NCBI GenBank assembly: GCA_965216645.1
Contig: CBDCGJ010000012.1
Location: 62,001 to 126,000, forward strand
Reading direction: 5' to 3'
Length of the DNA stretch: 64,000 nt
Origin: CBDCGJ01 sp965216645
GTDB lineage: Bacteria; Pseudomonadota; Alphaproteobacteria; GCA-2731375
Part shown: positions 8,094 through 15,853 of the stretch, piece by piece
Layout: each line of letters begins with the position of its first letter
Numbering within the stretch: position 1 is the first letter of the stretch
Translations under genes and position numbers: made by a program
The notes under the pieces: model-generated
Databases searched by the model: none
Seen by the model: only the letters and a program-made list of their open reading frames with translations
What the model was told of the DNA's origin: nothing

Positions 8094-8202
8094 TATTTCC
8101 TCCCCTCGCCCGCCATGACGGCGGACGAAGAGGTAATATGCATATCTTTTTTATATCGAATATGACAAAATATCGTAGTTCATTTCGAGAAGATCGAAAC
8201 AA
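8094..8202. promoter_or_regulatory. Divergent regulatory region between ureohydrolase operon and LysR gene
   Basis: A 109-bp gap between divergent starts. Its centre (about 8137–8175) is strongly AT-rich, unlike the surrounding sequence, and repeats the ATATCGAATAT / AAATATCG pattern, a likely promoter and LysR-binding zone. No riboswitch fold was recognised in it. Confidence 0.45.
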
Positions 8203-9156
8203 ATGCCGAATTCCAATAGGTCGAAACCACTACCGAGCCTGCAGGATATCGATCTGCGTCTGTTGAAGATATTCCGTGCCGTCGTCGAATGCGGTGGGTT
8301 TTCTCAAGCTCAAGTCGAACTTGGATTGTCCGTGTCGACCATCAGCACGCATATGGCCAATCTAGAATCGCGCGTCGGTTTGACGCTCTGCCGACGCGGT
8401 CGTGGCGGCTTCGCGCTGAGCGAGCGAGGGCGTCTGTTTTACGACGCCACCGTCCGCCTGCTGAACAATCTGGAAGGCTTCCTGTCGGAGGTCGGGGAGC
8501 TACAGGGCAAGATGGTCGGCGAAATCCGCCTGGGCATCGTCGACAATCTTGTGGAAACGCCCGACTGCCGTCTCGCCGAGGCGATCGGCTGTTTCAACGA
8601 AAAGGCGCCGGATGTCCACATCACGATTCATTTCGTTTCGCCGGAGCGGACGGAGTCCTGGTTGTTGGGTGGCCGGGTGCATCTCGCCGTGATCGGCGCC
8701 GGGCCACTATCGCCCGCCATTCAAAGCCATAAGCTTTACCTGGAAAGGCAGGATCTGTATTGCGGTCAGGCACATCCCTTGTTCGAGGTCCCCGACGAAG
8801 AGATCGACCAAGACCGCATCAAGCACCTTGCCTATGTACGGCGCGGTTATTCCGTTCTCGCGCCTTACGACGACAGCTTTGCCGGTCCGGCCAGCGCCAC
8901 CGTATACACCATAGAAGGCGTCGCCCATCTGGTGCTGAGCGGTCGGTTCGTCGGTTATCTGCCGCACTACTACGCCGCCCATTGGCAGGCCACCGGCCAA
9001 ATGCGCGCCCTTCGTCCGGATCTGACGGGATTGGTCAATCCGATAATCGTCGCCTACGCCCGACAATTACCGTTGACGAAGCCCGCGGTCGGTTTTTTGC
9101 GCGAGATTTTGGCGATCCATGGTTCCGACGACCGCCGCGTCGCCAATGTGCCTTGA
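8203..9156 (+). CDS. LysR-family transcriptional regulator
   Basis: A 317-residue regulator. The N-terminal winged helix is clear: DIDLRLLKIFRAVVECGGFS followed by LGLSVSTISTHMANLESRVG, the recognition helix. The rest is a periplasmic-binding-like effector domain (GEIRLGIVDNLVETPDC onward). Divergence from the ureohydrolase/ABC operon across a short AT-rich gap suggests it controls that operon, with the transported compound or a product as the effector. Ligand unknown. Confidence 0.9.
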   Translation: MPNSNRSKPLPSLQDIDLRLLKIFRAVVECGGFSQAQVELGLSVSTISTHMANLESRVGLTLCRRGRGGFALSERGRLFYDATVRLLNNLEGFLSEVGELQGKMVGEIRLGIVDNLVETPDCRLAEAIGCFNEKAPDVHITIHFVSPERTESWLLGGRVHLAVIGAGPLSPAIQSHKLYLERQDLYCGQAHPLFEVPDEEIDQDRIKHLAYVRRGYSVLAPYDDSFAGPASATVYTIEGVAHLVLSGRFVGYLPHYYAAHWQATGQMRALRPDLTGLVNPIIVAYARQLPLTKPAVGFLREILAIHGSDDRRVANVP

Positions 9157-9272
9157 TCGGAACAATCCGCGCGCCCAACTATCCATGAATGATAGACTTC
9201 CTTCGGCCGCGATCGGCGGACGGCCGAACGCGATTTTTCCAATCGACCGGCCATAGCGGCAAGGAGAGAGCG

Positions 9273-10499
9273 ATGGCGCAGAAATCCGAAAAGATCAGTT
9301 TTCCGGGCGCGGACGGTGAGCAGTTGGCCGGGCGTTTGGATTGGCCGGCCGGGACGCCGGTGGCCTTCGCGCTCTGGGCCCATTGCTTCAGCTGCACCAA
9401 GGACATCTATGCCGCTTCCCGCGTGGCGCGGGGTTTGACGGCGCACGGCATCGCCGTCCTGCGCTTCGATTTCACCGGCCTCGGCGCCAGCGAGGGCGAT
9501 TTCGCCAACACCAATTTCTCCTCCAATGTCGGCGACCTGGTGGCGGCCGCGGATTGGCTGCGCGCGCATCATCAGGCACCGCAGATACTGATCGGTCACT
9601 CGCTCGGCGGCGCGGCGGTTTTGGCGGCGGCCGGGCGGGTGCCCGAGTCCAAAGCCGTCTGCAGTATCGGCGCGCCGGCGGATCCGGCCCATGTCGCCCA
9701 TCACTTCCAGGACGCCCGTGCCGAGATCGAGGCCAAGGGCGAAGCGGAAGTGCTTTTGGTCGGCCGGCCGTTTCGGATCAAGAAACAGTTTCTCGAGGAT
9801 ATCGAAAGCCAGAAACTAGAATCCGACATCGCCGGTCTGCGCAAGGCCTTGCTGGTCATGCATGCGCCGACCGACCAGATCGTCGGCATCGACAACGCCA
9901 GCCGGATATTTCTGGCGGCGAAGCATCCGAAGAGCTTCGTCTCCCTCGACGACGCCGACCACTTGTTGAGCCGCAAGGCCGATGCGGAATACGCGGCGGA
10001 CGTGATCGCCGCCTGGGCCGCCCGCTATGTCGACGCGACCCCGGCGGCGGCCGGCGCCGTCCAAGCGGCACCGGGCACCGTCGTCGTGGCGGAAACCGGC
10101 AGCGGCAAGTTCGCCAACCAGGTCTCCATCGGCGGCCGCCATACTTTGTTGGCGGATGAACCGGCGAGCTACGGCGGCACCGACACGGGCCCCACGCCCT
10201 ACGACCTCCTGCTCGCCGGGTTGGGCGCGTGCAAGACCATGACCATGCGGATGTATGCGGACCGCCAGGGCTTTCCCCTGGAACGCGCCCAGGTCACCCT
10301 GAAACACGACAAGATCCATGCCGAGGATTGCGAGCATTGCGAAACCCAAGCGGGCAAACTCGACCGCATCACCGTCGACATCGAGGTGACCGGCGACATG
10401 GACGAGGCCACCCGCGACCGCATCATCGCCATCGCCGAAAGATGCCCGGTTCACCGCACCTTGCAATCGGAAGTCTTGATCGAGAACAGCGGGCATTGA
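9273..10499 (+). CDS. Alpha/beta hydrolase fused to OsmC domain
   Basis: A 408-residue two-domain protein. Residues about 1–255 are an alpha/beta hydrolase with the nucleophile elbow GHSLGGAA, an HCFSC oxyanion-side motif and a late DADHLL histidine. Residues about 270–408 are an OsmC-type peroxidase domain with its two redox cysteines in LAGLGACKTMTMRM and ERCPVHRTL, plus an extra CEHC pair. The fusion is a known bacterial arrangement; OsmC domains reduce organic hydroperoxides with thiols. ATG 9273 follows AAGGAGAG at 9261. It stands alone between the LysR gene and a DUF2834 gene. Confidence 0.92.
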   Translation: MAQKSEKISFPGADGEQLAGRLDWPAGTPVAFALWAHCFSCTKDIYAASRVARGLTAHGIAVLRFDFTGLGASEGDFANTNFSSNVGDLVAAADWLRAHHQAPQILIGHSLGGAAVLAAAGRVPESKAVCSIGAPADPAHVAHHFQDARAEIEAKGEAEVLLVGRPFRIKKQFLEDIESQKLESDIAGLRKALLVMHAPTDQIVGIDNASRIFLAAKHPKSFVSLDDADHLLSRKADAEYAADVIAAWAARYVDATPAAAGAVQAAPGTVVVAETGSGKFANQVSIGGRHTLLADEPASYGGTDTGPTPYDLLLAGLGACKTMTMRMYADRQGFPLERAQVTLKHDKIHAEDCEHCETQAGKLDRITVDIEVTGDMDEATRDRIIAIAERCPVHRTLQSEVLIENSGH

Positions 10500-10529
10500 T
10501 GGGGAAGTTGAACTGATGGGAAGGTTGGA

Positions 10530-10856
10530 ATGAAACGCGTCTATCTGGCTTTCGCCGTCGTCGGCACGGTCGTGCCGTGGCTGTTCTTCGCTTCCTTCTT
10601 CGCGCGCCATGGCATCGATCCGCCCGCCTTCCTCGGCGGCCTGTTCGTCAACGGCGCGGCCGGCGGCTTCACCGCGGACGTGTTGATTTCGATCCTGGTG
10701 TTTTGGCTCTGGTCCTATCTCGACGCCGCGCGCGAGGGCGTGCGCCATTGGTGGTGGGTGCTGCCGGCCGGCTGCCTGGTCGGCCTGTCCCTTGCTCTGC
10801 CGCTATATCTTTACTTACGGGAAGATCGACGGTCGGGCGCCGTATCGTCCAGGTAA
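10530..10856 (+). CDS. Small membrane protein, DUF2834
   Basis: A 108-residue protein with three hydrophobic segments (starting LAFAVVGTVVPWLFFASFF, FTADVLISILVFWLWSYL, WWWVLPAGCLVGLSLALPL). The pattern VPWLFF at the start, ADVLISIL in the middle and HWWWVLP…ALPLYLYLRE at the end is that of DUF2834, a family of unknown function. GGAAGG precedes the ATG. Its last 46 bp overlap the convergent gene at 10811. Confidence 0.8.
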   Translation: MKRVYLAFAVVGTVVPWLFFASFFARHGIDPPAFLGGLFVNGAAGGFTADVLISILVFWLWSYLDAAREGVRHWWWVLPAGCLVGLSLALPLYLYLREDRRSGAVSSR

Positions 10857-11182
10857 GGCCTCAATCGGTCCATTTTGCGTTCGAAGCTTTTGCTGCCCAA
10901 TCGACGGTGATGGTAGGTCAGCGGAAAAAGCTTGTGCAGTTCGGCCACGAACCGGTCCGGCAAGACCTTCGGCGCCTCATGCCCGGAAGCTGCTTTCGGC
11001 GCGAACAGGGCGATCGCGCAGATCGTCAGCATTGCGACGACGCAGACGAGGATCACGCCCAGGAAAATGGCTTCGGTCCAGGCGACCCAGAGCGCCAGGG
11101 GCGTCACCAATAGTATGATGCCGAAGAAGGTTTGCAGGAACTCGATCCGCCGATCGTTCGGGCGGGCGAACAGATCCACCAT
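10811..11182 (-). CDS. Small membrane protein of unknown function
   Basis: A 123-residue protein with two adjacent membrane segments (FFGIILLVTPLALWVAW and AIFLGVILVCVVAMLTICA) followed by a basic cytosolic tail (KLFPLTYHHRRLGSKSFERK). GAGG stands just upstream of the ATG. I do not recognise the family. Its 3' end overlaps the convergent DUF2834 gene by 46 bp, so the exact end may matter; the hydrophobic pattern makes a chance frame unlikely. Confidence 0.6.
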   Translation of the reverse strand: MVDLFARPNDRRIEFLQTFFGIILLVTPLALWVAWTEAIFLGVILVCVVAMLTICAIALFAPKAASGHEAPKVLPDRFVAELHKLFPLTYHHRRLGSKSFERKMDRLRPYLDDTAPDRRSSRK

Positions 11183-11266
11183 AACGACCTCATTTCATTA
11201 GGAACAACAGATATAGCACAAACGGCTCGGCCGCGCGACGGTTAGAGAAATACCGGTCGCGGCGTG

Positions 11267-12307
11267 TCAGGGTGTCGGCGCATCGGCGCGGAGATAGCCC
11301 TTCGACTTCAGATCGCGCCACAGCGCGGCGGGGATGTCCGCTTGGAAGTTGTTCAGGTTCTCGGTCACCTGATCGGGATGATTGGCGCCGGGTATGACCG
11401 TGGCGACTGCCGGATGATGCAGCGGGAACTGCAGCGCGGCCGCGGCGAGCGGGACGCCATGGCCGGCGCAGAGGTCGGCGATCTTTCCCACCCGACCGCG
11501 AATCTCTGCATCCGCCGGCTCGTAGCGGTAGAGCGCCCCTTCCTTGGGCCCCGTCGCCAAAATGCCGGAGGCGAAGACGCCGCCCAGGACGACGGAGACG
11601 TCGCTCTCCACACAGAGCGCCAGGTCGCGGTCCAGGACCGGCTGATGCAGCAGGGTGTAGGGCGAGGCGACAAGGAAGTAGTCCATCTCGAAACGCTCGA
11701 GAAACAACGGGATCAGGTCGACCATATTGATGCCGGCGCCGATGGCCCGGATCTCGCCGGACGACCGCAACTCGTCGAGGGCGCGATAGCCGCCGTCGTG
11801 CGTAAGTTGTTTCAACCCTGCCATCATTCCGTCCATCGACAGCCGATGGCGCGGATCGAGGTCGTGGATCGCCAGGCAATCGACCCGAGGCAGGCCGAGC
11901 CGGTTCAGGCTATCTTCATATGACCGGAGGATGCCTTCATAGCTGTAATCGAAACGCAGGTCGAAGGGTAGCCCGCCGAGCCAGCGCTTGGCCCAGGGCG
12001 AATTGGCCTGGAAATCGGCGACATCCGCCGGCCGGGTATAGACGCGGCCGACCTTGGTCGAAATCGCGAAGCTGTCCCGCGGCTTCGTGCGTAAAAACTG
12101 CCCCAGGCGATGCTCGCTTTTGGTATTGCCGTACCAGGGCGCGGTGTCGAAATAGCGGATGCCGGCATCGTAAGCCGCGTCCAACGTCGCCATCGCCTGC
12201 GCGTCCGTGGTGATCTCGTTCGGGTCGCCCAGGGTACCGCCACCGAAGCCGAGCTGGGTCACCTTCAGGCCGGTGCGGCCGATTTCCTTACGATGTTGCG
12301 GGTCCAT
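11267..12307 (-). CDS. Aldo/keto reductase
   Basis: A 346-residue NAD(P)-dependent oxidoreductase of the D-threo-aldose/L-fucose dehydrogenase and pyridoxal 4-dehydrogenase subgroup. The catalytic tetrad is visible: Asp and Tyr in YFDTAPWYG, Lys in ISTKVGRVY and His in LAIHDLD. The C-terminal cofactor region reads ATVIPGANHPDQVTENL. It is followed after five bases by the aminotransferase gene upstream on the same strand, so the two are probably co-transcribed and may act on one substrate. Confidence 0.9.
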   Translation of the reverse strand: MDPQHRKEIGRTGLKVTQLGFGGGTLGDPNEITTDAQAMATLDAAYDAGIRYFDTAPWYGNTKSEHRLGQFLRTKPRDSFAISTKVGRVYTRPADVADFQANSPWAKRWLGGLPFDLRFDYSYEGILRSYEDSLNRLGLPRVDCLAIHDLDPRHRLSMDGMMAGLKQLTHDGGYRALDELRSSGEIRAIGAGINMVDLIPLFLERFEMDYFLVASPYTLLHQPVLDRDLALCVESDVSVVLGGVFASGILATGPKEGALYRYEPADAEIRGRVGKIADLCAGHGVPLAAAALQFPLHHPAVATVIPGANHPDQVTENLNNFQADIPAALWRDLKSKGYLRADAPTP

Positions 12308-12312
12308 TCACT

Positions 12313-13587
12313 TTAACCCGCCAGAACCGCCGCGCCATGGGCAATGGCGTCGTCGGCTTGCGCCAAATCGGCTTCGGTCAGCGCCAGGGAAATATAGTAT
12401 TTGCCCGGCGACTTGAAGATGCCCTTCTCGCGCAGCGCTTTATGGAACCTCTCGTAGACCGCCGGGTCACCGCGCAGCACGCCGCGATAATCGCGCACCG
12501 GTTGGTCGGTGAAAACGACGTCGAACATCACCGGGTCGCCGACAATCTGATGAGCGATGCCGGCGCCACCCAGATGCTTGGCCAGCGACGCCATCACCGC
12601 CTGGCCGTTGGCGCGCAGATCGTCATAGGCGCCGGGCCGACGCAATATCTCCATGGTCTTACGGCCCGCCACGGCGGCAACCGGATTGCCGCTCAAGGTG
12701 CCGATCTGCGTCGTGAAACCGGCGTCGCCGACTTTCTCCTTATCGAAATGGGCCATGATCTCGCGGTCGCCGGCGATCGCCGCCAGGGGAAAGCCGCCGC
12801 CGACGATCTTGCCGACGGTACAGAGATCGGGGACGACACCATAAGCTTCCTGCGCGCCCCCGTAAGCAAGGCGGAAGCCCGTCACCACCTCATCGAAGAT
12901 CAGCAGGATACCGTGCTTCTCTGTCTCCGCCCGTAAGGCGGCTAGGAATCCCGGCTCGGGCGGGATCAGGCGTTGCAGCGGCTCGACGATCACGGCGGCG
13001 ATCTGGTCCGCATATTCGGCCATAAGGCCGGCGGCGAAATCGGCGTCGTTGAACGGCGCGATCAGCATATTGTCGCGCACGTCCTCCGGAATACCGGCGG
13101 AATCCGGTACGGCTTGCGGGAAGTTCTCCAACCGCGTCGGCGCCAAGCTCATCAACGATTCCGACGACATGCCGTGATAACCGCCCTCAAATTTCAGGAT
13201 CTTGTCCCGCCCGGTATGGGCCCGGGCCAGGCGAATGGCATACATGTCCGCCTCGCTGCCGCTGGAGACGAAGCGCACCTGTTCGGCACAAGCCAGGGCG
13301 GCGCAGATGTCTTCCGCGAGGGCGATACCGTGTGGGTTGCTGGCGAAGAATGTACTGCCCCGGCCAAGCTGTTCCTGCACCGCCTCCACCACTTCCGGAT
13401 GGCAATGCCCCACCAACATGGGGCCGGAACCGATCAGGAAATCGACATATTCGTTACCGTCCATATCCCAAACCCTGGCGCCCTTGCCCTCGCGGATCAC
13501 CACGCCCGGATCGAAATTCCCGAAGCCCCCGGCCGGCAACACCTCCCGCGCCCGCGCGACCCACTCCTGCTGCGTCTTGTCCTGCAT
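12313..13587 (-). CDS. Class III PLP-dependent aminotransferase (glutamate-1-semialdehyde aminomutase-like)
   Basis: A 424-residue enzyme. The PLP lysine lies in CTVGKIVGGGFPLAA, preceded by the DEVVTGFR motif that holds the cofactor ring; RFVSSGSEADMYAIRLAR binds the phosphate. It resembles glutamate-1-semialdehyde aminomutases, but the pairing with an aldo/keto reductase and the absence of other haem genes suggest a catabolic transaminase. ATG 13587 has a GGAGG site upstream; the longer in-frame start at 13656 adds an unlikely 23-residue tail. First gene of a two-gene leftward operon. Confidence 0.88.
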   Translation of the reverse strand: MQDKTQQEWVARAREVLPAGGFGNFDPGVVIREGKGARVWDMDGNEYVDFLIGSGPMLVGHCHPEVVEAVQEQLGRGSTFFASNPHGIALAEDICAALACAEQVRFVSSGSEADMYAIRLARAHTGRDKILKFEGGYHGMSSESLMSLAPTRLENFPQAVPDSAGIPEDVRDNMLIAPFNDADFAAGLMAEYADQIAAVIVEPLQRLIPPEPGFLAALRAETEKHGILLIFDEVVTGFRLAYGGAQEAYGVVPDLCTVGKIVGGGFPLAAIAGDREIMAHFDKEKVGDAGFTTQIGTLSGNPVAAVAGRKTMEILRRPGAYDDLRANGQAVMASLAKHLGGAGIAHQIVGDPVMFDVVFTDQPVRDYRGVLRGDPAVYERFHKALREKGIFKSPGKYYISLALTEADLAQADDAIAHGAAVLAG

Positions 13588-13714
13588 GATCTTGCCTCCC
13601 TGGCCGCCATTCTGCCGCGCGCGATCCAGCGGGTCCAGGCACAACTCGACGACCACGCACCGGAAGGAATGGCTCGAAGGTTGCTTTTTAAAAATAAGTG
13701 ATTATTTACTAATT

Positions 13715-14500
13715 ATGATCTCACAAAACGACGAAACACCAATCGTCTTCATGGCCCTATCGATGTCCGGCCCAAAACAAGGAAACGTGGACCGGAAACT
13801 CCGTGCATTGCTGACACGTTTCGGCGGCATAAGCGCGGATATGGCAGGTCCGATCCGGCAAGTACGATTTGCTCACGCGGCAGCGGCTGTGGAATGCGCG
13901 CGGGCTCTGCAACGGTATGCGGCCTCCGCCAATGCACATCAATCGTTTCGTGCCCAAAACATGATCAAAATCGGGATTCACGAGGCCATGAACGGTACGG
14001 CTGCGCAGACTGTGGCGGCGCGCCTCTGTGCCCTGGCTTCGGGCGGCGAAATTGTGCTGTCGGCGAATACGCGGACTCGCGTCGACAATCGGCTTGTACG
14101 AAAATTTCGCCCCTTCGGTATCCGGAGAACCCAAATTGCCGGGAAATCCTTCGATCTTCTTCGTTGGTTGCCCGGCCACCAGTTTCCTTCTTACGATCTA
14201 AGACGTTTCTTGGTTGGTATGGGGTCCGCCATTGCCGGCTACACATCTGTCCTAGCAATTTGGGATATCTATCTTCGCCTGTTCGGTACGTATTATGGTC
14301 CGAATAGATTGCTTTACCAATTGGCCGGCCCGGGACCTCTGTTCTTAATCGGACTACCGCCCCTTGGAGGTCTGCCCTGGCTCGCGTTCGCGGTCACGCT
14401 TTCGCTACGGATGTTTGCCCTCAACCGAACCGTTGACGATCGATTGATTTTGGCCGCGGCAGTATTCGCAGTGGCCTTCGCCGTTTTGACTGCGCCGTAA
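13715..14500 (+). CDS. Degenerate nucleotide-cyclase-homology domain with C-terminal membrane segments
   Basis: A 261-residue protein. Residues about 40–140 match the second half of class III adenylate cyclase domains: a helix like CARALQRYAASANAH, KIGIHEAMNGTAAQTVAARL in place of RIGIHxGxVxVNxAARL, and ALASGGEIVLSANTRT. The metal-binding aspartates of the first half are absent, so cyclase activity is unlikely. The C-terminal third has three hydrophobic segments (about AGYTSVLAIWDIYLRLFG, LFLIGLPPLGGLPWLAFAV, LILAAAVFAVAFAVL). ATG 13715 follows an AT-rich stretch; the frame is open far upstream, over the aminotransferase gene, and that part is a shadow. A ligand-sensing or scaffold role is a guess. 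Confidence 0.7.
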   Translation: MISQNDETPIVFMALSMSGPKQGNVDRKLRALLTRFGGISADMAGPIRQVRFAHAAAAVECARALQRYAASANAHQSFRAQNMIKIGIHEAMNGTAAQTVAARLCALASGGEIVLSANTRTRVDNRLVRKFRPFGIRRTQIAGKSFDLLRWLPGHQFPSYDLRRFLVGMGSAIAGYTSVLAIWDIYLRLFGTYYGPNRLLYQLAGPGPLFLIGLPPLGGLPWLAFAVTLSLRMFALNRTVDDRLILAAAVFAVAFAVLTAP

Positions 14501-14606
14501 GCCCCATATCTTAGCCGCGGTATAGCCCTCCGCCCAAGCGGTGCCGATCCGGGTGCGGATCGGTGCGGTGTCGAGGATCGAACTAATGCTCAGCCGTCCA
14601 GCCTGC

Positions 14607-14961
14607 TCATATTCTCGTCTCCCGAGTTTCGTCTTGTTCCCGCCGCAAGCGCCACAGCACCGACTCCTCAGGCGCGTCGGCCGGTCCATGGCGATGAAAT
14701 CGGGTAGCGGGGCGTCGGGCGCCAACGGCCGATAGTCGTGCAACTCCGCGCTCACGCCGTCGATCCGGTGATGGCTGGTGCGACCGCTCAGGACCGTGCC
14801 GGCCGGCAGGTCGCGGTCGGCCCGCATGACCGCGTCGCAGACGGGCGACACCGCCTCCGAACCGCTGGCCTGGCCCAAGCGATGGGCGCTCAAAATCGAC
14901 AGCGGCGCTTCCGCCCCAGCAGATGGGTCGGATTGTAGATCAGCAAGTGGCGGCCGTCAGC
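14607..14961 (-). pseudogene. Decayed 5'-truncated copy of the SAF-domain oxidoreductase gene at 17573
   Basis: Reading left from 14961 the sequence follows the intact gene closely (ADGRHLLIYNPTHLLG, then LSILSAHRLGQASG and MRADRDLPAGTVLSGRTSHH) and ends with a recognisable C-terminus (LWRLRREQDE). It lacks the first three quarters of the gene, has lost one base after HLLG, and has an internal deletion of roughly 65 bp that removes the segment before LWRLRREQDE. No long frame survives. Divergence from the intact copy is spread over the whole length, so the duplication is not recent. Nothing else is seen between 14501 and 14961. Confidence 0.85.
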
Positions 14962-14967
14962 TGGACT

Positions 14968-15696
14968 TTAACCGCCCGCTTGTTTCAGCGCGGCGATGAC
15001 GGCGTCATGTTCGTCGGTCTTGCTGTTCCGCTGTTCGGCGAAATTCCTGGCCAGCTCCGCCAGGTCGAGTGCGGTCTTGCCGACGTTATTGCGGGTATCC
15101 GGTTTGGCGCCGCGCTTAAGCAGCAGATCGACCACTGAAGTCTGACCTCGGCTCGCCGCATACATCAGGGCCGTTGTGCCGGCACCGGATCTAACGTCGA
15201 CGTCAATCCCGCGCGCCAACATGGCGTCGATCGCTTCAAGCGCGCCCGATTTCGCCCCTGCGAACAGGATTGATTGTTGAAGGGACCGGTGTGTCTGGTC
15301 GCTCGACGCCTCGCTGACCGCCGAAAGATCCGAATTAGTCGCGTCCCGTTTTACCTGATAAAGCAGGGTTGCCACTTCGACCTGCCAGGGTTCGAGGTCA
15401 TGAACGACGATTCGGCCGACGGCATAGAGGCGACAATCGCTCCCCGCCGTCCTGCGGCAATCCGCCAGGGCTTGCCGAACCGCGATACGCGGCCAGCTCG
15501 GGCTGACGCTAAACGAGGCCTTGGCGAGCGACGGGCCGATCGCGAACGCGCGATAGCCACGGGCGTCTTGCAGCTTGCCATAGGTTTCGAACTTCTCCTT
15601 TGTCGATGCGGGCAGTTTGACCGCTCCGGTCGCGGCAATTGGCAGTGCGATAATCGCGCCAGCCATTGCGGCGCCTACAAATCGTTTTACTTTCAT
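14968..15696 (-). CDS. Secreted ankyrin-repeat protein
   Basis: A 242-residue protein. The start at 15696 (MKVKRFVGAAMAGAIIALPI) gives a signal peptide cut near ATGAVK, so it probably acts in the periplasm. A middle part of unknown type (residues about 35–130) contains a CRR…DCRLYAVG pair that may form a disulfide. The C-terminal part holds two or three ankyrin repeats (SGALEAIDAMLARGIDVDVRS, without its last residue, then GTTALMYAASRGQTSVVDLL and DTRNNVGKTALDLAEL). It is divergent from the CadC-like regulator gene across 157 bp, which suggests joint control. Confidence 0.8.
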   Translation of the reverse strand: MKVKRFVGAAMAGAIIALPIAATGAVKLPASTKEKFETYGKLQDARGYRAFAIGPSLAKASFSVSPSWPRIAVRQALADCRRTAGSDCRLYAVGRIVVHDLEPWQVEVATLLYQVKRDATNSDLSAVSEASSDQTHRSLQQSILFAGAKSGALEAIDAMLARGIDVDVRSGAGTTALMYAASRGQTSVVDLLLKRGAKPDTRNNVGKTALDLAELARNFAEQRNSKTDEHDAVIAALKQAGG

Positions 15697-15853
15697 GGGT
15701 TTGTCCTCCGGTTGCTCGCGCAAGCGGTTGTCGCTACGCTAAGAACAGTATTCCGGACCGTCCTATCCGCCGGGTTGAATATAGGTGGAGTTTTGGTGGA
15801 GTTTTCGACAGGCACGCCGTCTATGCTTTCGCGGCGATGAAACGGATCGGCCG
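15697..15853. promoter_or_regulatory. Divergent promoter region between ankyrin gene and CadC-like regulator gene
   Basis: A 157-bp gap between two divergent starts. It contains the direct repeat GGTGGAGTTTT at about 15783–15802 (GTGGAGTTTTGGTGGAGTTTT), a candidate site for the winged-helix regulator encoded to its right. No promoter boxes can be assigned with confidence. Confidence 0.35.

Noticed and set aside
8094..8202. Guanidine (ykkC) riboswitch upstream of the ureohydrolase
   Set aside because: The region is AT-rich and short, and the conserved ACGR-type loops of guanidine riboswitches were not seen.
13202..13714. Upstream extension of the cyclase-like gene
   Set aside because: Antisense to the aminotransferase gene and without domain similarity; the AT-rich gap just before ATG 13715 looks like a promoter region.
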